A program made the translations under genes and the position numbers. A stretch of 11,099 nucleotides of DNA from Heyndrickxia sporothermodurans. Its GTDB lineage: Bacteria > Bacillota > Bacilli > Bacillales > Bacillaceae_C. The notes beneath the pieces were generated by a model, which worked only from the letters and a program-made list of their open reading frames with translations, was not told where the DNA came from and made no database searches. Numbering within the stretch: the first letter of the stretch is position 1; the number at the start of each line of letters is the position of its first letter. Location of the stretch: the NCBI RefSeq assembly GCF_016785185.1, contig NZ_JAEKDY010000115.1. The stretch is one strand, 5' to 3'. Shown here one piece after another: positions 1 to 6,810 of this stretch.

Positions 1-50
1 TAGCCGCAGACCGAATTAATGTACAATTAAATCAGCAACAAGTAGCATGA
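1..50 (+). CDS. C-terminal tail of a possible transposase (partial, left copy)
   Basis: Reading from base 3, an open frame encodes AADRINVQLNQQQVA and stops at TGA 48-50. The frame is open to the window edge, so only the C-terminus is present. It lies inside the terminal inverted repeat with its 3' end about 77 bases from the inner repeat boundary. That is the usual placement of a transposase stop codon near the end of an insertion sequence. The identification rests on that context: 15 residues are too few to assign a family, and the frame could be open by chance. Confidence 0.3.
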   Translation, partial: AADRINVQLNQQQVA

Positions 51-127
51 TTTCTGTTTTTAAAAATATATTTTAGAAATTCTGTAGGATTCTGTATTTT
101 TAAAAAGAGCAATTATGAAATTGACTC
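1..127 (+). repeat. Left copy of a perfect 127-base terminal inverted repeat
   Basis: Bases 1-127 are the exact reverse complement of bases 10973-11099. Identity stops abruptly at base 128 (A here, C on the plus strand at the mirrored position 10972). The repeat is AT-rich and contains two TTTTTAAAAA palindromes, each preceded by a TCTGT motif. It carries the last codons of an ORF entering from outside the window. The outer part of the repeat must lie beyond base 1, so the true element is longer. The likely identity is the end of an insertion sequence present in at least two copies. The exact length of 127 also matches a common assembler k-mer, so the visible length is probably set by the assembly. 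Confidence 0.95.
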
Positions 128-148
128 AATATATAAATAAATTATCAA
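121..148 (+). promoter_or_regulatory. Possible hybrid promoter at the repeat boundary
   Basis: TTGACT at 121-126 matches five of six bases of a sigma-A -35 box and forms the last bases of the terminal repeat, pointing into the window. After a 16-base gap, TATCAA at 143-148 is a four-of-six -10 match in the unique sequence. If real, the repeat end would supply the -35 half of a promoter for the MFS operon, as many insertion sequences do. The -10 is weak, so this is a candidate only. Confidence 0.3.
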
Positions 149-190
149 AACTATTTAACTATGTAATTGTATGGCTGGAGATGAAGAGAT

Positions 191-247
191 GCCATAGTCA
201 TTAAAAACACGATTGATGTTTTTTTTGGCTATGGCTTTTGTTGTTTT
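191..247 (+). terminator. Two-stage hairpin with T-rich tail upstream of the MFS gene
   Basis: GCCATAG (191-197) pairs with CTATGGC (229-235). After a five-by-five internal loop, AAAAACA (203-209) pairs with TGTTTTT (217-223), leaving a seven-base loop. A T-rich tail, TTTTGTTGTTTTC, follows. This could end transcription from a gene that lay upstream before the repeat inserted, or act as a leader attenuator of the MFS operon. It ends about 45 bases before the MFS start codon. The stem is moderate and partly A-T, so termination strength is uncertain. Confidence 0.4.
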
Positions 248-290
248 CATGACTTCGATTACACAGTACTAAGGGGAAGGGGAGTTTTTG

Positions 291-1658
291 ATGAGTTTTG
301 AGCATTTAGATTCGCCGAAGTTAAAGCGTTTCCAAAGAAAGATTACGCTTTTATCAGCGGCAGGTACTTTTCTTGATGGCTTCGATTTAACCGTTATCGC
401 TGTTGCTATGCCCTTGATTTTAAGTCAATGGGATATCGGGCCGGGATTACAAGGTTTAATTACATCTTCAGCTGTTATCGGTTCCTTTATTGGAGCGTTA
501 TGGCTCGGTAATTTGACCGATAAGTTTGGTCGAAAAGCCATGTATGTTGTTGATTTATTGGCGTTTGTTATCTTCGCAGCTTTAACAGCCTTTGCACAGG
601 CACCATGGCAGCTTATTTTATTCCGTTTCTTATTAGGGATTGGAATTGGTGCTGATTATCCTATTTCAGCTACTCTTGTTTCCGAATTTAGTTCAACGAA
701 AAGTCGCGGAAAGCACAGTACCTCGTTAGGAGCAATGTGGTTTGTAGGAGCTGTTGTGGCTTATATTTGCGGCATTTTACTGGAACCTCTTGGTCCTAGT
801 GCTTGGAGATACATGTTATTACTTGGCGCTGTTTTTGCACTTATTGTTTTCTATTTTAGGGTAACTCTTCCTGAATCCCCAAGATGGCTAGCTTCAAGAG
901 GCCGTGAGAAGGAAGCAGAAGAAATTATGTTGAAAATTACAGGTCAAAAAGTGATCATAAAGCCAAATACAGACAAGAAGCAAAAATTAGGTGATGTCTT
1001 TTCTAAAACATTGTTTCGCCGTACATTCTTTGTATGTGGATTTTGGTTTTGCTATGCGGTAGCCTATTACGGTATTTCTATGTATACACCTACTATTCTC
1101 AAACCATTTACACACGGCTCTCAAATGATGGCATATATCGGTTCCGGTACTGTTAGTTTACTCGGACTTCTAGGAGCCATTATCGGAATGAATATCGTAG
1201 AAAAAATCGGAAGAAGACCATTGATTATTACTTCTTTTACAGGACTTTCAATTGCGTTAATTATTTTAGCTCTTAACCCAAGTCCAACAATGGCATTCCT
1301 AGTTATCCTTTTTAGCCTTGCTGTTCTATTCGCCAATATGGGTGGCGGTATTCTAAACTTTGTTTACCCAACAGAATTATTCCCTACCAGTATACGTGCC
1401 AGTGCCTCAGGATTAGCGACTGCGGTAAGTCGAATTGGTTCGATTTTAGGAATATTAGTTTTCCCACATCTTGTCACAGCCTGGGGAAATAGCAAAGCAT
1501 TATGGTTATTTGCTGTTGCCGGTTTAGCAGGATTAATCATTTCAGTATTGTTAGCTCCTGAAACAAAAGGAAAAAATTTAGAAGAACTAAATGATGAAGT
1601 ATCATCAGCACTTAATAGTAAATCGAGTGTAGGAGGTAATCATGGAAAAATGGCTTAG
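291..1658 (+). CDS. MFS transporter, sugar-porter/phosphate-symporter-like
   Basis: A 455-residue inner-membrane carrier with about twelve hydrophobic segments. It probably moves a small polar solute by proton symport. Visible family motifs are FLDGFDLTVI in the first segment, the MFS signature GNLTDKFGRK (73-82), RFLLGIGIGADYPIS (112-126), PESPRWL (194-200), the repeated signature EKIGRRP (304-310), YPTELFPTSIRASASG (359-374) and the closing APETKGKNLEELN (422-434). PESPRWL and PETKG are sugar-porter marks; the GIGIGADYPIS stretch resembles Pho84-type phosphate symporters and some aromatic-acid carriers, so the substrate is open. The ATG at 291 is preferred over TTG 288 because AAGGGGAG (277-284) lies six bases upstream. 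Its 3' end overlaps the next gene by 17 bases, so the two are probably co-translated and the cargo may be the substrate of the TIM-barrel enzyme. Confidence 0.9.
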   Translation: MSFEHLDSPKLKRFQRKITLLSAAGTFLDGFDLTVIAVAMPLILSQWDIGPGLQGLITSSAVIGSFIGALWLGNLTDKFGRKAMYVVDLLAFVIFAALTAFAQAPWQLILFRFLLGIGIGADYPISATLVSEFSSTKSRGKHSTSLGAMWFVGAVVAYICGILLEPLGPSAWRYMLLLGAVFALIVFYFRVTLPESPRWLASRGREKEAEEIMLKITGQKVIIKPNTDKKQKLGDVFSKTLFRRTFFVCGFWFCYAVAYYGISMYTPTILKPFTHGSQMMAYIGSGTVSLLGLLGAIIGMNIVEKIGRRPLIITSFTGLSIALIILALNPSPTMAFLVILFSLAVLFANMGGGILNFVYPTELFPTSIRASASGLATAVSRIGSILGILVFPHLVTAWGNSKALWLFAVAGLAGLIISVLLAPETKGKNLEELNDEVSSALNSKSSVGGNHGKMA

Positions 1659-2409
1659 TCTATGGTCAATTGGACAAAATGGTACACCAAGTGATTTTAC
1701 AGCAATAAAACAAGCAGGCTTTGACGGAGTTGAGATATGGGCTGAACAACATCGCTCAAAGGAATATTTAGATTATGCCAAACAAGTCGGATTTAAAATT
1801 GGAATGCATCTGCCCTTCCATGATTTAAATTTAGCTACTCCGGATCCGGTTGTGTATGAAAGAACCTTCCATGTATTAACCGAATGGATGGAGACCCTAT
1901 CTAAATATGGAGGACGACATGCTACATTCCATGGTGGATATGCATGGTCCTCAGAAGAAAGAGACGAAACATTAATTAGAATTCGAGAACGCTTATTATC
2001 GCTAAATGAAAAAGCAAAGCAATATGGAATTGAATTATTATTGGAGAATCTTATCCCGGATAAATTAAATTATTGCCACCATATCGCATCCAATGTAGAA
2101 GAGTGGCTCGATTTAATTCATGAAGCTAATATTAAAGCTTGCCTTGATATTGGACATTTAGCTGTAATGGGGGACAATTTAGAAACAACAATTGCTAAAT
2201 TGGGCAGCGCTTTAGGTGCCGTTCACTTATCAGATAATGACAGAAAGTCAGATCTTCATTTGCTTCCTGGTGAAGGAGAAAATTTATCAAAAGACTTAAA
2301 CAATTATTTAGAAGCCTATCAATATTCAGGACCGATTGTGTATGAAATTAACCCTTATAAATATTCTTTGCAAGATATAATTGAACACATAACAAAAGTT
2401 AATGTTTAA
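1642..2409 (+). CDS. TIM-barrel sugar-phosphate isomerase/epimerase-like protein
   Basis: A soluble cytoplasmic protein of 255 residues in the xylose-isomerase-like/AP endonuclease 2 TIM-barrel superfamily. Likely divalent-metal ligands sit at the ends of successive strands: E135 (LLLENL), D169 and H172 (CLDIGHLAV), H195 (VHLSDN) and E235 (VYEIN). H56 (GMHLPF) and H97 (ATFHGGY) also line the expected active site. Members include sugar epimerases, inosose dehydratases, hydroxypyruvate isomerases and endonuclease IV. The short length and the transporter partner favour a sugar or polyol isomerase or epimerase over DNA repair, but the substrate cannot be read from the sequence. AGGAGG (1631-1636) lies five bases before ATG 1642. 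The gene begins inside the MFS gene in another frame, a sign of translational coupling. No simple terminator follows directly; the nearest strong one is at 2696-2762. Confidence 0.85.
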   Translation: MEKWLSLWSIGQNGTPSDFTAIKQAGFDGVEIWAEQHRSKEYLDYAKQVGFKIGMHLPFHDLNLATPDPVVYERTFHVLTEWMETLSKYGGRHATFHGGYAWSSEERDETLIRIRERLLSLNEKAKQYGIELLLENLIPDKLNYCHHIASNVEEWLDLIHEANIKACLDIGHLAVMGDNLETTIAKLGSALGAVHLSDNDRKSDLHLLPGEGENLSKDLNNYLEAYQYSGPIVYEINPYKYSLQDIIEHITKVNV

Positions 2410-2439
2410 GTTTCCGAATTTCTATAATTAAATGCGCAG

Positions 2440-2572
2440 AGTGGATTGGAGCGGAAGGCACTTGACTCCTGCGGGATAAGCTGGACAGATGAGACCCTGC
2501 AGGGAGCGAAGCGACGAGGAGGCTCATCGCCAGCCCCGCGGAAAGCATGTGCCTGTAGCGGAAAGGAACGGT
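2440..2572. repeat. Structured GC-rich interspersed repeat typical of Bacillaceae
   Basis: This block of about 130 bases is much richer in G and C than its surroundings. It contains the recognisable modules GGAGCGGAAGGCAC, GACTCCTGCGGGA, GGAGCGAAGCGACGAGGAGG and GTGCCTGTAGCGGAAA. GGCAC (2457-2461) pairs with GTGCC (2549-2553), and CTCCTGCGGG (from 2467) pairs, with two single-base bulges, with the CCCTGCAGGGAG block (2495-2506), so the element can fold as a branched structure. Sequences of this type recur in intergenic regions across Bacillaceae genomes. They encode no protein and their function is unsettled. Edges are approximate. Only one copy is present here. Confidence 0.75.
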
Positions 2573-2593
2573 TCATTTTCAATAACTACAAAC

Positions 2594-2623
2594 TTTACAA
2601 AAACAGCCTTAAGTTTAGATATT
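2594..2623 (+). promoter_or_regulatory. Candidate promoter for the HAD-MgtC unit
   Basis: TTTACA (2594-2599, five of six bases of a -35 box) is followed after 18 bases by GATATT (2618-2623, four of six bases of a -10 box). It lies between the Bacillaceae repeat and the hairpin terminator at 2696. Transcripts starting here would have to pass that terminator to express the HAD gene. The -10 match is weak and the whole area is AT-rich, so chance resemblance is possible. Confidence 0.25.
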
Positions 2624-2695
2624 AGTAATGTTTTATTATTTTGAAAATATACTAACTATATAACAATAGAATAACCGTAGGAAAGAGAATGAAGA

Positions 2696-2762
2696 GAAAA
2701 TCCTCAAGCTTGTATGACCTAGTTTAAGCTAGGTCTCCTAAGCTCGAGGATTTTCTTTTTTT
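2696..2762 (+). terminator. Strong three-part hairpin terminator just before the HAD gene
   Basis: The outer stem GAAAATCCTC (2696-2705) pairs perfectly with GAGGATTTTC (2746-2755). A middle AGCTT/AAGCT helix and an inner GACCTAG/CTAGGTC helix extend it, and a run of seven T follows (2756-2762). It is a convincing intrinsic terminator. It may end the MFS/TIM-barrel transcript, although it lies almost 290 bases past that stop codon. It finishes only 24 bases before the HAD start codon, leaving no room for a separate promoter. Any promoter for the HAD gene must therefore lie upstream, and the hairpin would act as an attenuator. Confidence 0.85.
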
Positions 2763-2786
2763 ACATCATTGATAGGAGGCATAAGA

Positions 2787-3587
2787 ATGATGAATAAAGG
2801 GTTTATTTTTGATTTAGATGGCACTGTTTATTTAGATAATCATTTAATCGAAGGAGCAGCAGAGACTATCCAGCATTTGGTGGATAATGGACATAAAGTA
2901 GTTTTTTTCACTAATAAATCCATTGCAACTCGTCTAGATTATGTAAAAAAATTAAATCTACTTGGGATTAATGCAACAATAGATAACATTGTTAATTCAA
3001 ATTACATTACCGCTAACTATTTAAAACAGCATATGATCCTTTCAGATGCTGCATATGTAATTGGAGAAGAAGCATTAATAAACGAATTAAAGAATGAGGG
3101 CATTCGCTTAACAGAAAATTCGGATGAAGCAACCTATATTGTGCTTGGGTGGGACCGTCAATTTAACTATAAAAAATTAAATACAGCTTATCAAGCATGG
3201 GTGAAAAATAAGGCGGTTATACTTGCAACGAATCCTGATCGCACTTGTCCTGTTGCTGGCGGACAATTGCCTGATTGCGCTTCAATGATTGGCGCTTTAG
3301 AAGGAGCAACCGGAGAGACTATCGATAGAATCATGGGAAAACCGTCCAAATTAGCAGCGGAAATTGTGGTAAATGATATTTTACAATTGCCTCCCGAACA
3401 ATGCTATATGATTGGAGACCGGTTAGAAACCGATATTCGAATGGGCAATGAGAACGGATTACACACGATTTTGGTCTTAACTGGAATTACAACGATCGAT
3501 ATGGTAAAAACATCAAATGATCGGCCAACCTATATTCTTGAAAGTATTAAGGAAATTGCCAATTTACATGAGATAATAACAGCTTAA
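2787..3587 (+). CDS. HAD-superfamily phosphatase, subfamily IIA (NagD/AraL-like)
   Basis: A 266-residue cytoplasmic, magnesium-dependent hydrolase that should remove phosphate from sugar phosphates or related small metabolites. All four HAD motifs are visible: D9-x-D11-G-T (nucleophile and acid), FFTNKS (40-45), the lysine of GKPSK (K185), and GDRLETDIRMG (210-220) with the metal-binding acids D211 and D216. The C2-type cap lies between motifs II and III. Length and motif spacing fit the NagD/AraL/YutF group, and the C-terminal pattern YILESIKEI recalls Bacillus AraL, a promiscuous sugar phosphatase. The start at ATG 2787 is chosen because AGGAGG (2774-2779) is seven bases upstream; ATG 2790 is possible, and TTG 2769 lies upstream of the ribosome site. 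MgtC follows after 43 bases with no terminator, so the two are probably co-transcribed. Confidence 0.88.
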   Translation: MMNKGFIFDLDGTVYLDNHLIEGAAETIQHLVDNGHKVVFFTNKSIATRLDYVKKLNLLGINATIDNIVNSNYITANYLKQHMILSDAAYVIGEEALINELKNEGIRLTENSDEATYIVLGWDRQFNYKKLNTAYQAWVKNKAVILATNPDRTCPVAGGQLPDCASMIGALEGATGETIDRIMGKPSKLAAEIVVNDILQLPPEQCYMIGDRLETDIRMGNENGLHTILVLTGITTIDMVKTSNDRPTYILESIKEIANLHEIITA

Positions 3588-3630
3588 TCGTATATCAATC
3601 ATACTGAATAAAGAAAAAGGAGTGAGAAAG

Positions 3631-4332
3631 ATGCAGGTAATAATGGAAAATTTCGATATTGAAATGATAGTGAAGCTCTTAATTTCAGCCATTTTAGGCT
3701 TGGCAATTGGTCTTGAAAGGGAGTTGAAGAGAAAACCGTTAGGATTAAAAACAAGCTTAGTCATCTCTATTGTCAGTTGCCTATTAACTATCGTCTCCAT
3801 TCAAGCAGCCTACTTATTCCCTGCATCGGACGTAGTAAAAATTCAAATGGATCCCCTTCGACTAGCAGCTCAAATTGTTTCTGGAATTGGCTTCTTAGGT
3901 GCAGGTGTCATTTTAAGAAAAGAAGACGATACAATTTCTGGGTTAACCACTGCAGCAATGGTTTGGGGGGCGGCTGGAATTGGTATTGCTACAGGTGCAG
4001 GTTTTTACATTGAGGCTATTGCTGGTGTCGTTTTACTAATCGTTAGTGTTGAATTAATCCCTGTCCTAATCAAGCTAATCGGTTTTCAAAAACTTCACTC
4101 AAAGGAGATTTCATTAAAGCTCATTTTAAAAGATAGAAATGATATTCGTGGTGTCATCCAAGCCTTACAAGATCAAGAAATGACTATTGATTATATTCAC
4201 ATCAAGGAATTGGATGATCAATGTTATTTATTAGATTTAAAAGTACAAGTGAGCTACCGGAATAGTACATCCGATATTTACGAAGGTGTCTCAAAAATTG
4301 ACACTATTTATCGAACAGAAATCAGCGGCTAG
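3631..4332 (+). CDS. MgtC/SapB-family membrane protein
   Basis: A 233-residue protein with about five hydrophobic segments in the first 150 residues and a soluble C-terminal domain (about 157-230) that looks like a small ACT-type fold. Hallmarks of the MgtC/SapB/YhiD family are IGLERELKRKPLGLKT (27-42), QIVSGIGFLGAGVILR (81-96) and GLTTAAMVWGAAGIGIATG (104-122). MgtC of Salmonella is tied to growth at low magnesium and to inhibition of the F-ATP synthase; the role of Bacillaceae homologues is less clear and transport has not been proven for the family. ATG 3631 is preferred because AAGGAG (3617-3622) is eight bases upstream; GTG 3622 overlaps the ribosome site. A strong terminator starts four bases after the stop codon. 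It probably shares a transcript with the preceding HAD gene. Confidence 0.9.
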   Translation: MQVIMENFDIEMIVKLLISAILGLAIGLERELKRKPLGLKTSLVISIVSCLLTIVSIQAAYLFPASDVVKIQMDPLRLAAQIVSGIGFLGAGVILRKEDDTISGLTTAAMVWGAAGIGIATGAGFYIEAIAGVVLLIVSVELIPVLIKLIGFQKLHSKEISLKLILKDRNDIRGVIQALQDQEMTIDYIHIKELDDQCYLLDLKVQVSYRNSTSDIYEGVSKIDTIYRTEISG

Positions 4333-4335
4333 AAT

Positions 4336-4374
4336 AATCCCGCCTCTTTATTTTGGCAAGAGGCGGGATTTTTT
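4336..4374 (+). terminator. Intrinsic terminator after mgtC-like gene
   Basis: AATCCCGCCTCTT (4336-4348) pairs perfectly over 13 bases with AAGAGGCGGGATT (4358-4370). The loop is nine bases and the T-run continues to 4374. It is oriented to end the HAD-MgtC transcript. On the minus strand the stem is followed only by ATTATTCTA, so it may give weak termination for the convergent glpD-glpP transcript. Confidence 0.93.
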
Positions 4375-4474
4375 GTTTATCTAAACATTTCGCTATGTTG
4401 TTATATTATTAAAAGTTTTTTCTATTTATCTATATCAATCTAGTATCTTAGACTAAATTACCTAGGTTTTCATT

Positions 4475-5038
4475 TTATATATCTAAATTCCAAAGTGCAG
4501 GGTCTCCTGAAGAAATGGCAAGTGCTCCCGCTTCCAGCCCCTGCAAGATTTCCTCCTTAGAGCTAATTAATCCTCCTGCGATAATCGGCAAATTCACTTG
4601 GGTCGTAAGACGGTCAATGATGCTCGGCATAAGACCTGGCAACACTTCAATAGCATCTGGATTACATGTTTGGCACATATCAATCCCTTTTTTAATTGCA
4701 CCTTTATCAATTAGAAAGATGCGTTGAATCGTCATTAACCCTTCCTCTTTAGCATATTTAATCAATGAATTTTTAGTGGTAATAATACCTGTAGGATTCC
4801 AGCTTTTTGCTATATATTTTATGGCACTCTTCGTATTTGAAAGACCTTCAATAAAATCAATATGAATAAATATTTCTTTATTTGCCTTTTTTAATCTGTC
4901 TAGGTGCTCTGTCATATTTAATAGATTGCCTGTTAAAAGGAAGACGATATTTGAACTGCTTGTGATAGCCTTATCAATATCCTTTTCATTTTTGATTGAT
5001 GCGATGACTTGTGACTGTACTAGATCGACTATATTCAT
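4475..5038 (-). CDS. glpP: Glycerol-3-phosphate-responsive antiterminator GlpP
   Basis: A 187-residue cytoplasmic RNA-binding regulator of the G3P antiterminator family. GlpP bound to glycerol-3-phosphate acts on the leader RNA of glycerol genes, allowing read-through of a terminator and stabilising the message. The protein has the family's small alpha/beta-barrel pattern: HIDFIEGL (59-66), GIITTKN (84-90), TIQRIFLID (103-111), PDAIEVLPG (127-135) and PIIAGGLI (151-158), the last resembling a phosphate-binding loop. Length is close to the about 190 residues of Bacillus subtilis GlpP. The ATG is preceded by a GAGGAG site at nine bases. It lies 72 bases after glpD on the same strand with no terminator between, so it is probably the second gene of the operon it regulates. 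In B. subtilis glpP instead precedes glpF-glpK. Confidence 0.92.
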   Translation of the reverse strand: MNIVDLVQSQVIASIKNEKDIDKAITSSSNIVFLLTGNLLNMTEHLDRLKKANKEIFIHIDFIEGLSNTKSAIKYIAKSWNPTGIITTKNSLIKYAKEEGLMTIQRIFLIDKGAIKKGIDMCQTCNPDAIEVLPGLMPSIIDRLTTQVNLPIIAGGLISSKEEILQGLEAGALAISSGDPALWNLDI

Positions 5039-5058
5039 ATTTGCATCTCCTCATTTAG

Positions 5059-5095
5059 TATCGTTTCTATTTTCATTTCTACAAAGAAAACGATA
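5059..5095 (-). other. Hairpin between glpD and glpP
   Basis: On the plus strand TATCGTTTCT (5059-5068) is complementary to AGAAAACGATA (5085-5095) with one extra base. In the minus-strand mRNA this forms a stem of about ten pairs between the two genes. No T-run follows in the direction of transcription, so it is not an intrinsic terminator. It could protect or process the message, or be incidental. Confidence 0.4.
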
Positions 5096-5110
5096 TTTCC
5101 TCCCTCGACA

Positions 5111-6763
5111 TCATTGTTGTGGGTTGACTGCTTTTTCTAATTCATGCTCCAATTCCGATTTCATTTTTTCCGTTTCATTGGTGGTCCATTCCATCCAGTC
5201 CTTCATTTCCTCTATTACTTTATCCTTCCACTTTCGGACCCAGTTAATATCGAAATAAACGCTCCCGGTTCTCCTGATAAAAAAGTCGACGGGTTTAATA
5301 ACCATCTCATGTTCCATGCTATACATAAGCTGGGCATATACGAAAGCGGATAATAGCTGATCAGTTTGTTCACTATAGGCCTTTGCGTAGTTAAATAACA
5401 GATCTACATTGGATCCATACTTCTTTGCAAGCTGCTTGCCTTCATCAATTGTTAATCCAAATTGAATAGCTTCCGTGGACTTTTTTTCAATAAAATCCTT
5501 ATAATTTTTAATTTCTCCACCCGAAATAGGATAGTGGATTGTCTGACAAGGTTTTAACGTGATCCCTTCAGATTGAGCAAGCTGAGTAGAAATGAGATTA
5601 ACCACATTTTCCGCCATCTTTCGGTACCCTGTTAGTTTTCCCCCCGCAATCGTAATAAGTCCGCTTTCAGATTCCCATATTTCATCCTTTCTAGAAATTT
5701 CAGAAGGGTCTTTCCCTTTCTCAAAAATTAGCGGCCGAACGCCAGCCCAGCTTGACTCCACATCCTCTTCTACTATCATGACGTCCGGAAACATATTATG
5801 GATGGCATCGATAAGATACTTACGATCATCCGCAGTCATCCTTGGATGCTGAGGATCTTGATCATAAAATGTATCTGTAGTTCCTACATATGTTTTACCA
5901 TCCCTTGGAATTGCGAACACCATTCGTTTGTCCGGTGTATCAAAATACACGGATTGTTTTAATGGAAATATTTTTTGGTCAATAACAATGTGAACTCCTT
6001 TGGTTAAACGGAGTTGTTTATTATTTTTAGAGAAATCATTTCCACGAACATGGTCTACCCAAGGACCAGCTGCATTAACGATCTTTTTGGCATAAATTTG
6101 ATAGGTATCACTTGTAAAGATGTCCCTCACAGTAATCCCATTTACTTTTTTATTAGAATCATATAGAAATCCTTCTGCCTTTGTATAGTTAACGATATCT
6201 GCCCCTGCTTCTACCGCTGCTTTTACCACCTCGATTGTTAAGCGCGCGTCATCTGTCCTATATTCAACATAGTATCCTCCCCCCTTTAATCCCTCTTTCT
6301 TAATTAAAGGTTCTTTCTGAAGCGTCTCAGCAACACCAAGCATCCTCCGTCGTTCATTTCTTTTCACTCTTGCTAAAAAGTCGTATATTCTGAGTCCAAT
6401 AGAAGTAGAAAATTTTCCGAAGGTTCCTCCCTTATGAATTGGAAGCAGCATCCATTCTGGTGTAGTTACATGCTGTCCATTTTGATAGACAATCGCCCTT
6501 TCTTTTCCTACTTCAGATACAACATTTATTTCGAATTGTTTTAAATACCGAAGACCCCCATGCACCAATTTCGTCGACCTGCTGGACGTACCCCCGGCAA
6601 AATCCTGCATTTCTACAAGCGCCACCTTTAACCCACGTGTAACAGCATCCAAAGCAATCCCCGCACCGGTAATCCCTCCTCCAATAATCAATAGATCATA
6701 TCGATTATTTGGCATAGACTTTAATGTGTCTCTTCTTGTTCTCTTCGAAAATTCAATACTCAT
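5111..6763 (-). CDS. glpD: Aerobic glycerol-3-phosphate dehydrogenase (FAD)
   Basis: A 550-residue membrane-associated flavoprotein that oxidises sn-glycerol-3-phosphate to dihydroxyacetone phosphate and passes electrons to quinone. The N-terminal dinucleotide fold is clear: RYDLLIIGGGITGAGIALD (21-39). The FAD/substrate region GGTSSRSTKLVHGGLRYL follows. Other marks are IVNAAGPWVDHV, the DxxGTT-like GKTYVGTTDT, SWAGVRPL and IAGGKLTGYRKMAE, and a C-terminal domain typical of DAO-family GlpD enzymes. Length is near the about 555 residues of B. subtilis GlpD. The start at 6763 is chosen because AAGGAG lies nine bases upstream. The longer frame from 6814 would start beside the leader terminator and includes no ribosome site. 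The leader hairpin at 6811-6872 implies control by GlpP, whose gene is directly downstream. glpF and glpK are absent from the window. Confidence 0.96.
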   Translation of the reverse strand: MSIEFSKRTRRDTLKSMPNNRYDLLIIGGGITGAGIALDAVTRGLKVALVEMQDFAGGTSSRSTKLVHGGLRYLKQFEINVVSEVGKERAIVYQNGQHVTTPEWMLLPIHKGGTFGKFSTSIGLRIYDFLARVKRNERRRMLGVAETLQKEPLIKKEGLKGGGYYVEYRTDDARLTIEVVKAAVEAGADIVNYTKAEGFLYDSNKKVNGITVRDIFTSDTYQIYAKKIVNAAGPWVDHVRGNDFSKNNKQLRLTKGVHIVIDQKIFPLKQSVYFDTPDKRMVFAIPRDGKTYVGTTDTFYDQDPQHPRMTADDRKYLIDAIHNMFPDVMIVEEDVESSWAGVRPLIFEKGKDPSEISRKDEIWESESGLITIAGGKLTGYRKMAENVVNLISTQLAQSEGITLKPCQTIHYPISGGEIKNYKDFIEKKSTEAIQFGLTIDEGKQLAKKYGSNVDLLFNYAKAYSEQTDQLLSAFVYAQLMYSMEHEMVIKPVDFFIRRTGSVYFDINWVRKWKDKVIEEMKDWMEWTTNETEKMKSELEHELEKAVNPQQ

Positions 6764-6810
6764 GTTGTACATCTCCTTCTCTAATTCAATTTGTTTTTCA
6801 ATAATTGAAG

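Noticed and set aside
2696..2762. GlpP target or T-box in front of the HAD gene
   Set aside because: The hairpin shares no sequence with the glpD leader stem, and no T-box sequence or specifier structure is visible, so only a generic terminator or attenuator can be claimed.
4926..5258. Plus-strand 110-codon ORF across the glpP-glpD junction
   Set aside because: It is antisense to two well-supported genes and their gap, has no ribosome site and no family resemblance.
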